Assembly: GCA_965153455.1 (NCBI GenBank)
Contig: OZ234495.1
Location: 9,420,875 to 9,484,874 of the forward strand
Origin: Sphagnum compactum
Taxonomy: Eukaryota > Bryophyta > Sphagnopsida > Sphagnales
Length of the DNA: 64,000 nucleotides
Direction of reading: 5' to 3'
Part shown: positions 57,191-64,000 of the stretch, one piece after another
Position numbering within the stretch: the first letter of the stretch is position 1
How the letters are laid out: every line of letters begins with the position of its first letter
The notes under the pieces: generated by a model
The model's input: only the letters and a program-made list of their open reading frames with translations
Told to the model about the DNA's origin: nothing
Databases searched by the model: none
Translations under genes and position numbers: made by a program

Positions 57191-58246
57191 TAGATTGCTT
57201 CTAAGTTCAACCCATCTATCAAAAAATTTCGTCAAATAATTTATTTGTTCCCATTGAGCATCCCAAAGTTTGGATCCCAAATTGATGACATTATTATAGC
57301 TCATGTGCTCCATATCATCCAAAGAGGTGACAAACATCTAAGGTCTATCCACGAAACCATTTTGATCATCTATCAACATTCATTTTTTGTGTCCACTAAC
57401 ATGTTCCATTAGCCAATTGTCATGCACAAAAGGATGTCACACATCCCATGGTTCTTATAATGCATCATTGGGATTTCAATTTTGCCAAAACCATAGTTAT
57501 GTGTTCCATATTGAATGGTTTGGCCTTAGATGAGGTTCCCTATACTCCTTTTCATTTTGTAATGTAAACCAATTTAGGATGTCCTTTACCTGGATATGCC
57601 TGCAAGTAAATACCAGGGTAAATAAAATGAATCCAACCGTGGTAGCTAGATGTGAAACAAATGGGATAACTTTCTACCTTTACCATGTGAGCGGGGTGAA
57701 TTTCAACCATTTAAATTTACCCTTCCCTGGATGGATAAATTGGTCAACCCTATATGAACTTCCCTTGCAATGTTTTTTCAGGAATTTGGTTTGTAGCCAA
57801 AAAATAAAATAAATTGGCTTTATGGTCCTAAGGTCAGAATAAAAAAGGCATAACAAAATGAAAATGAGTATAAGTCATTGTACAATTTTGTAGTTAGTGA
57901 GAATTTTTGAGTCAGAGAAATGAGTCCATGTGCCATGTTTGTTGTTAAGAAAGTTTTCCTTGTGCAAGGGCTTTCAAATTCTGTGATGTTCATCCCACAG
58001 AGGGAGGAAATTTTGAATAAGTCAAAACTCAGCACAAATAAAAAATTTCCAAGCACATATGCTAATTTTTCATCCTATGCCATGTTCCACTTTTCATCAT
58101 GGAAAGGGATGAAAAAATTGGGATGTAGAGCAAGATGTTAACTCATCTATGATATAATAATGTTGGCACAAAATAGGTGATAGGATTGTTAGTCATGAAC
58201 TATAGACTTACCAACAGTTTTATGACACAAACTGACTCTCCCTTAT
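57191..58246. other. Intergenic DNA, no supported gene
   Basis: Frames up to 78 codons on both strands with no recognised domain. CCAGGGTAAAT (57,612) and ATTTACCCTTCCCTGG (57,714) can pair weakly. Confidence 0.45.
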
Positions 58247-58446
58247 GGTGCATTCACACTTGATGTTAAGTCAGTGTTAAATGAAAATCTAGGTGGCATC
58301 CTAGGTGGCACCCAATGTTAAATGGGTGATAGCTTAATTTTAGGTGAATGTTAACTTAACATAAAATGGCTTTTGTTTGGAAAACAACACACAAAACGGT
58401 AAACGTAATGCTAGTTGTGTGATTTGGCCTTGTGTGAACCAGCACC
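58247..58446. mobile_element. Tourist-like MITE, about 200 bp, copy 2
   Basis: The left end GGTGCATTCACACTTGATGT and the following ~87 bp match the 34,382 copy with about two differences, and the preceding bases (CCTTAT) also match. The right end is diverged: reverse complement GGTGCTGGTTCACACAAGG. The interior diverges after about 100 bp. Confidence 0.7.
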
Positions 58447-58499
58447 CACACTTGTACCTTTGAAGGATGGACAACATTGCTAGATGAAGGAATTGAGGT

Positions 58500-58602
58500 C
58501 TAGAGTAGGGTAGCTAACCTAGACTACTTAGGTAGGTTAGTAACTATCCTAGGTTACTTGCTATCCTAGCCAAGTTGGGTAGGTAGGCAGGTAGGTAGCT
58601 TC
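58500..58602 (+). repeat. CCTA/TAGG cluster
   Basis: GTAGGGTAGCTAACCTAGAC, ACTTAGGTAGGTTAGTAACT, ATCCTAGGTTACTTGCTATC and GGGTAGGTAGGCAGGTAGG occur in succession; both TAGG and CCTA orientations are present. Confidence 0.7.
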
Positions 58603-58835
58603 TAGGAACCTTTGCAATGGGTCTTTTCACACCTTCCATTGCTCAAGCTCACCATCTTTCACTCAAGCTTGCCATTGTCCATTTGTTTCAAGGCAACTGT
58701 GTTTTTTTGTCTTTGATTTTGAAAATAAGCATAATTTTATTATAGAACTAATTAAATTATCATTTTTACCCAACAACCAACATATAAGATTCTATATTTT
58801 TATTAACATAATTTTTTAATACAAAATAGAGTGAG

Positions 58836-58852
58836 CCCCCCCCCCCCCCCCC
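58836..58852. repeat. C17 homopolymer
   Basis: A run of 17 C. Copy number here may be imprecise in the assembly. Confidence 0.85.
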
Positions 58853-61800
58853 AAATTATTTCTTCTTTCCTCCAACTACTATTTCTTCCCTTGGTAATTG
58901 TAGATTACAATGTGCCTAAATGTATCTCATAGGGTCATTTTTTCAGTATTTCAAATGATTAACATTGTCTGCAACATTATTCAATTTGAAATATTTTTAA
59001 AAGGTATCCATTTTTATGAAATGCATTAGTATTCAATAGATCCTCATTGAATCACAATCAAATTGTTTCTATAAACCAAATGAAGAATTAAAAAAATTTC
59101 AGACATTGAATGTCACAATCCATATAAATTTCAGAAACAGATTCATAATTTTCATTGGTGTAAATTTCTGTTTAGATTTCTTCTTCAAAATTCATATGGA
59201 TGATTGCTTAATTAAAATTAAGATTTAAGGTGTCAATGTTAAAATACCAAAAATGGTAGGGACTTTTGAAAACCCCAGAATTACTTGATTTTTTAAAGTC
59301 CTTTTGGACTAGAATAAATCTTAACAATTTTGCAACCTTGCTATTTCACATTGTGAACTACATAATGTAAGTTTTTAATTTTAATTTTTATTTTTTTGCT
59401 TGAAAAGAATAGATTTAGGTTCCTCAAATGTGATGGTAAGGTGTGATAGTATTGAGACAAAAAAATTAATGTTAAAATTTGGTCATAATGGACTCTTGTT
59501 GTGCCAAAAGTGGGCTAATGTAGTTTACAATTACCCTCCCAACTTTTGTTGTTTATGACAAAATTGAACTGTTTATTAAATATTTTTTCACATGGAATTT
59601 TTTTTTATGCTTTTGGAAATCATTTATTGTTGTGTAGTTATGTTTGCCATCATGTAGTCAATGAAGCACCTTAAAAAAACCATTTTGCACTGCCAGCAAA
59701 ACACCAAAACATGGAATTCAATGAAGCTTGACATGTTTTGCTAGTACTACCTTGTGGTAGGAAGCTACCTTTATTTCATTCACATTGTGGAATTTGCTCT
59801 TACCATTATCACAAATGGACCCACAACTTTATTGAGGAGATTGAGGAGATGGCTACTTTTGTTTTTTACATTTATACAAGATACAAGTTCAAGCTAATGA
59901 AGTGCATATGTCCCTACCTTGGACTCAATGATGACAAGGAAAAGGTGAAGTTACAAATGAAGCTTTGAAGGATGATGCATTTAGTTTGTAGATTTTGACC
60001 AGTGCTCTTTCCTCTCTACAAATTGAGTTTGATTTGTTATCCTTAATGTAGGTTCCATTATCATCATGTATATTCATTTGCTTTCTAGCCTTTTTAGTTA
60101 GAGACATGAATTTTTGAAAGTTTTGAGACGAAGGTGATGTGCAAATGGTTGTTATGCTTATTGGGAAGAGTAAATTATTTGTAAACTTAAATTAATAAGA
60201 ACATTTGCTATTGATGAAACACTTGTGATGAGAGCAAGCTAAGGATTTTACTTAAGCATTTTTGTTCACATGGCTTTTCAATGGTAAGACCTATGGGCTC
60301 TTCAAATACTTTGTCTTTGATTGAACCAAATTTTATTTCAATATGACGTGATTAAGTTTTCTTTTATTTGTGCCCATGATTTTTCTCCACTTTCGCCCTT
60401 GGGGTTTTGTATTCTTAAGTTCCAAATGATTATTTTTGTCTCCTATGGGGGTATCCTATGTCGAGTTGCACGTTCACCTTCTAGCATGGAGGTTTTGCAA
60501 AATATGGAAAAATAGACCTTAATATTGGGCTCACTATTTTGCATAGAAGTTATGGGCATTTGATCACTTGTTTTTGCCTCATCATTGGTGAGCTAATATG
60601 GTTCTTCTACCCATCTCCGCTGATCCCAATTCCTTTAACATGATACAAAGTTCTTGATATTCCATTGATGACCTCAAAGAAAATAGGATTGTTGTTTTGA
60701 ATTTTTATTATGATGATGGTTAAGGGTTCTTGAGTTTTTGTCTCTTGTTATCCATAGGGTTGTAAATGCTTTTTCTTGCACCCATAGGAAATATAATGAT
60801 CATTTGAAAGCCCAAAATTGCAAGTTCTCCCATGAAGTATAACTTGTTTGCACCAAAGAAACTTTGAAATCATGTGTTGATTGAATTCATGTTCATATGA
60901 GATATTTGTTTGAATGTTCCTTCTATCTCCTACTATTGTGGCAACCAAAGAACCCAAATGGAGGAATAAAAATAACTTAAAAAATAGGTAGCCTTCACCA
61001 TTTTGATGTGCTTAGGTGGATTTTCTTCGATGTTTTAGCTAAATCTGACATATATATTTATCATCCAAGCATCATTGGCTGTTTAAGCATACTTAACACA
61101 TATACCTAACATCATTTCCATGAGTGGCAAATTGGGCAAACTTAAGTGATGTTGGACATGATTTTTTTTAATACCTAACGCATGAACCTAACTTGAGGTG
61201 TAACTCAAAAATAACCTTTATCTTTGTTTTATGGAATTTGAGGGTCACCTTGTGATTGCATATATATATATATATATTCCTTGAAAAATCATGAAAGTTA
61301 TTTAAAATAAAATTTATTTAATTAGAAGTCTTGTGACTCACATAAGCTATGCACCAACAAATTCAGATGATCTCATATTAGCATTATTTTTCTTTTCTCT
61401 TATGCCTTTATGTGTTAGTGAACACATCAACAATACCTATTTTCAATTTAAATAATATATGGATTCAGAAGAAAACTAGTAGTTGAAATCGCCTATGTGC
61501 AGGCTCAAAAATAGGCAAAACAAACATAAGAATGTGGTATGGGGAGGCACATAGGGAGAGAGGGGTGGATGACTTTTAACACATCATCCACTCCAATTGT
61601 TTTACTGCTGGTATAAGTATGTTTTGGTTCATGATTCAAGGCTGGGTTTTGACAACAGGCATAGACAAATTTGAGACTTATGAAAATTTCAGTTTACTTC
61701 AAACTTACCGAAATTTTTGAATTCTCAAATTAGGGCTACCAAACCCCCTTTCTTTCAAGGTTTTTTTACCACTTTTGCAAACATGGGTGTCAACTACCAT

Positions 61801-62063
61801 ATTATTCCGTAGAGCACTCAAAGAAAATTCTTAATGTAATCGGAGGTTACCTTATATCCATGAAGTTCCCTCCTAATAAAGAAGAGAAATAATTAAGTCT
61901 ACTTCTTAAGAGTGGGAGGGAGATTATGCCTACTCCTTAAGAGTGGGAGGGTTATATAAGCATCAAATCCTTCCTACTCATAAGGAGTGGTTGTAAGAAC
62001 CTTGCCCTTGTTACACCTAATGGCTTACATTTGATCAGGTTTATGATAACCTTTGTGTTGGAT

Positions 62064-62140
62064 GAGGGACATTCCCAAAATGAAGGGCTGGATTCACCTA
62101 TTCTCGCATCATCCTAGGCCCCTTATTTTGAGAATACTCC
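62064..62140. repeat. Relative of the 53.6-kb foldback
   Basis: AGGGACATTCCCAAAATGAA and CCCCTTATTTTGAGAATACT face each other, and the middle keeps CGCATCATCC where the other copy has GCCTCATCC. The outer arms present at 53.6 kb are missing here. Confidence 0.6.
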
Positions 62141-63015
62141 CGACCTTGGACAAAATGATGATTTAAAAATTTCGAAATTTAAGTTTTTCCCAATTTACAA
62201 TTCATTTCAATCCATGTTAGTAAACTTATTGACCTAAATTCAAAAAAGAGAGTATATGTATATATATAAGAGTATTCCATTTCATTTTATAGAACAATAA
62301 TGGCACAAAAAAAAGAGAAATATGACATGTAAGAGGTCACAAAGCATCCCTGCAAATGCGAGCATTGAACAATTATAATCTTGTTATGTAACTACATGTT
62401 AAAAGAGAAATCATTTGTGTTTTTTTATCATATATTATTAGATTAAACAGATCAAAACCCGCAAATGATGGGTTATGAAATGAACATCGTGTCCATAGGA
62501 AAAATGCACATATTATAGTCACTAGATGTCTAATAGTCTTTGAATGTAAAATTCCGTATGCCCATTACATGAGGATCAAATATCAACTAGATGCAATCAA
62601 ATAGAACATTAAAAAAATCTTGAATCGGGATTAAAACACATGTTGTCCAGCATGGCTCTATATTAGACAGACAAAACTCAAGAAACTTTTGACTAAAATA
62701 TAATTGATTTATCATGAACACCCTTTGTTACAAACAGAGAACCAAGTTTAGAATTGTTGCATTAAAACTTACACAACCTGAACAATTTGTAGAAAATAAG
62801 TCAGGTGCACTTTGGAACATAATAAGGCTCTCATAGAGTATTACTCAAATTTCTTCCTTAAGTCACACCAATGATGGTTTCATTGGATTTGTTTTTGTTT
62901 GTGAGGGTGAAATTTTTTTTTCCACAAAAACGGCAAAGTTTTGCTCAATTTGCAATTAAAAAAAAGAAAAATCCAAGCTAATATCCCAAAGTTTTTGCTT
63001 CATAACCAAAATTTG

Positions 63016-63023
63016 CCCCCCCC

Positions 63024-63055
<32 letters not shown>
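63016..63055. repeat. (C)11-(AC)n microsatellite
   Basis: A C-run is followed directly by about 14 AC units. Confidence 0.9.
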
Positions 63056-63059
<4 letters not shown>

Positions 63060-64000
63060 CTCAATAGTAGTGGGGTATTATAGTGATTGGACATCATGTG
63101 CATAATTGATATTTGCTCATTTTATCCCAACAATTGCTTAGAAACGGCAAAAACCATGTTTAAAACAATTCGTGGAGTTGTCCTATAAAAAAATCCCAAT
63201 TTCTTAATTTTACTAACAAAGGTAAATGTAGAGTGGGGAAGTATATGGAGCCTAGCATATCAATGTGTGATCATGATACATGGGACAATGATGAAGTTTA
63301 GTCAAATGATGATGAAATTTGGTCAAATGATGAGGGCTTGAACTAATGTACATCCTTGACTTCTCTTTTGGGCATGGATAAGGATATTTATGACATTTTT
63401 TCATATTGAAAATGAATTCATTTCCCTTGTGTATTTAGGAAAGTTGTTTGTTTGTTTTGTTATGACAAAACCATGGTCCCCTTGCCATGCACTTGGGTAC
63501 CATTTGGAAAGCCCTAGATGAACAAGGGTGCACCCAAGTTGTTTCTAATGTTTAGACCTATCCAACAGTTGTTGATTTATTGAATAGTTTTATGAAAGAA
63601 AATTCAACAAAATTGAAACTGCAATTTTTAGGGAAATTGGTGCATACTATTGTTGCATACTCTTAAAAAGTCCTTGATTACTGGGATTTCTTGAAGGTAC
63701 ATGTTGTAATCAATTGAGTAATGAGCTCACACTTGGGCCAACAACACAAGCCACCCTAGTTAAATTGGCTCCCTGCAATGGAGGGAGATTATCAAGCAAC
63801 CTCATCCATGCAAACACACAAAATCCCAAAGCTGTGGTAACCTAACATGAAGGCTAATGGTTGGTAATCGAAGTCGTTGAAAATGTGGGTCATCAATTGA
63901 AATCATGACTTGAAAATCTTCATAGAAGGGAGTGGAGGCCTCATATGAGGTCTTTGGAAGCTTATTATGTGACTTCCAAATCATATTATACAGATCATGC

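Larger units (their letters stand above)
58860..64000. other. AT-rich intergenic DNA, no supported gene
   Basis: All frames are short (60-76 codons) and unrecognised. Content: (AT)n at 61,259-61,277, a duplicated CTTAAGAGTGGGAGGG phrase at about 61,905 and 61,937 with an ACTCATAAGGAGTGG echo at 61,976, the foldback relative at 62,064, and the C/CA run at 63,016. Confidence 0.5.

Noticed and set aside
57600-57735. Hairpin from CCAGGGTAAAT and ATTTACCCTTCCCTGG
   Set aside because: Pairing is short and interrupted; many such matches are expected in AT-rich DNA.
1-64000. CRISPR arrays, operons, ribosome binding sites, rRNA or tRNA genes
   Set aside because: The gene structure is plant nuclear. 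No regularly spaced array with distinct spacers was seen, and no sequence closes into a tRNA cloverleaf or resembles rRNA.

Overview
This window is nuclear DNA from a land plant. All intact genes are split by GT-AG introns, their families are plant-type (14-3-3, an acid-lipase-like hydrolase, a half-size ABCA transporter, HOP/STI1), and the DNA between them is AT-rich and full of decayed plant transposons (Mutator-like, CACTA-like, PIF/Harbinger, a copia scrap) and simple repeats. A telomere-type TTTAGGG motif occurs near 2.47 kb. Base composition and repeats alone do not fix the lineage. Low gene density (three intact genes in 64 kb) fits a medium or large plant genome.

Layout. 1-7.8 kb: no convincing gene, only repeats and one doubtful minus-strand frame at 5,981-6,352. 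7.8-11.3 kb: a GC-rich promoter island and a complete six-exon 14-3-3 gene on the plus strand (260 aa). 14.3-16.7 kb: a two-exon secreted lipase gene on the plus strand (418 aa); its single intron interrupts the nucleophile-elbow motif and carries a tandem repeat. 18.1-26.0 kb: a 20-exon ABCA transporter on the minus strand (981 aa), whose reading phase closes at every junction I reconstructed; a CT/GT microsatellite lies just upstream. 26.5-36 kb: repeats, an inactive PIF/Harbinger transposase and a short MITE.

36.2-40.8 kb holds the most informative structure. A decayed Mutator-like (MULE) transposase on the minus strand is split by a CACTA-like element of about 2.57 kb (37,486-40,052) with related ends, subterminal repeats and a TTT/TTT target duplication. 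Removing the insert mentally restores one open frame across the junction. 41.3-43.9 kb: an unprocessed HOP/STI1 co-chaperone pseudogene with C-to-T-type nonsense changes, whose 3' end gives way to a tandem repeat rich in TTTTCAG. 50.7-53.1 kb: a PIF/Harbinger locus with a dead transposase and a Myb/trihelix-like partner frame. 53-64 kb: foldback, MITE, copia and microsatellite remains with no supported gene.

The three intact genes do not form a pathway; they are ordinary plant neighbours. 14-3-3 is a phospho-protein adaptor, the lipase is a secretory or lysosomal-type ester hydrolase, and the ABCA protein is probably a lipid-related membrane transporter. I see no evidence for a new defence-like or biosynthetic system. 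The notable biology is nested transposition, MITE families with possible source relics, and pseudogene decay. Gene models were built by hand from splice sites and phase, with no database search.
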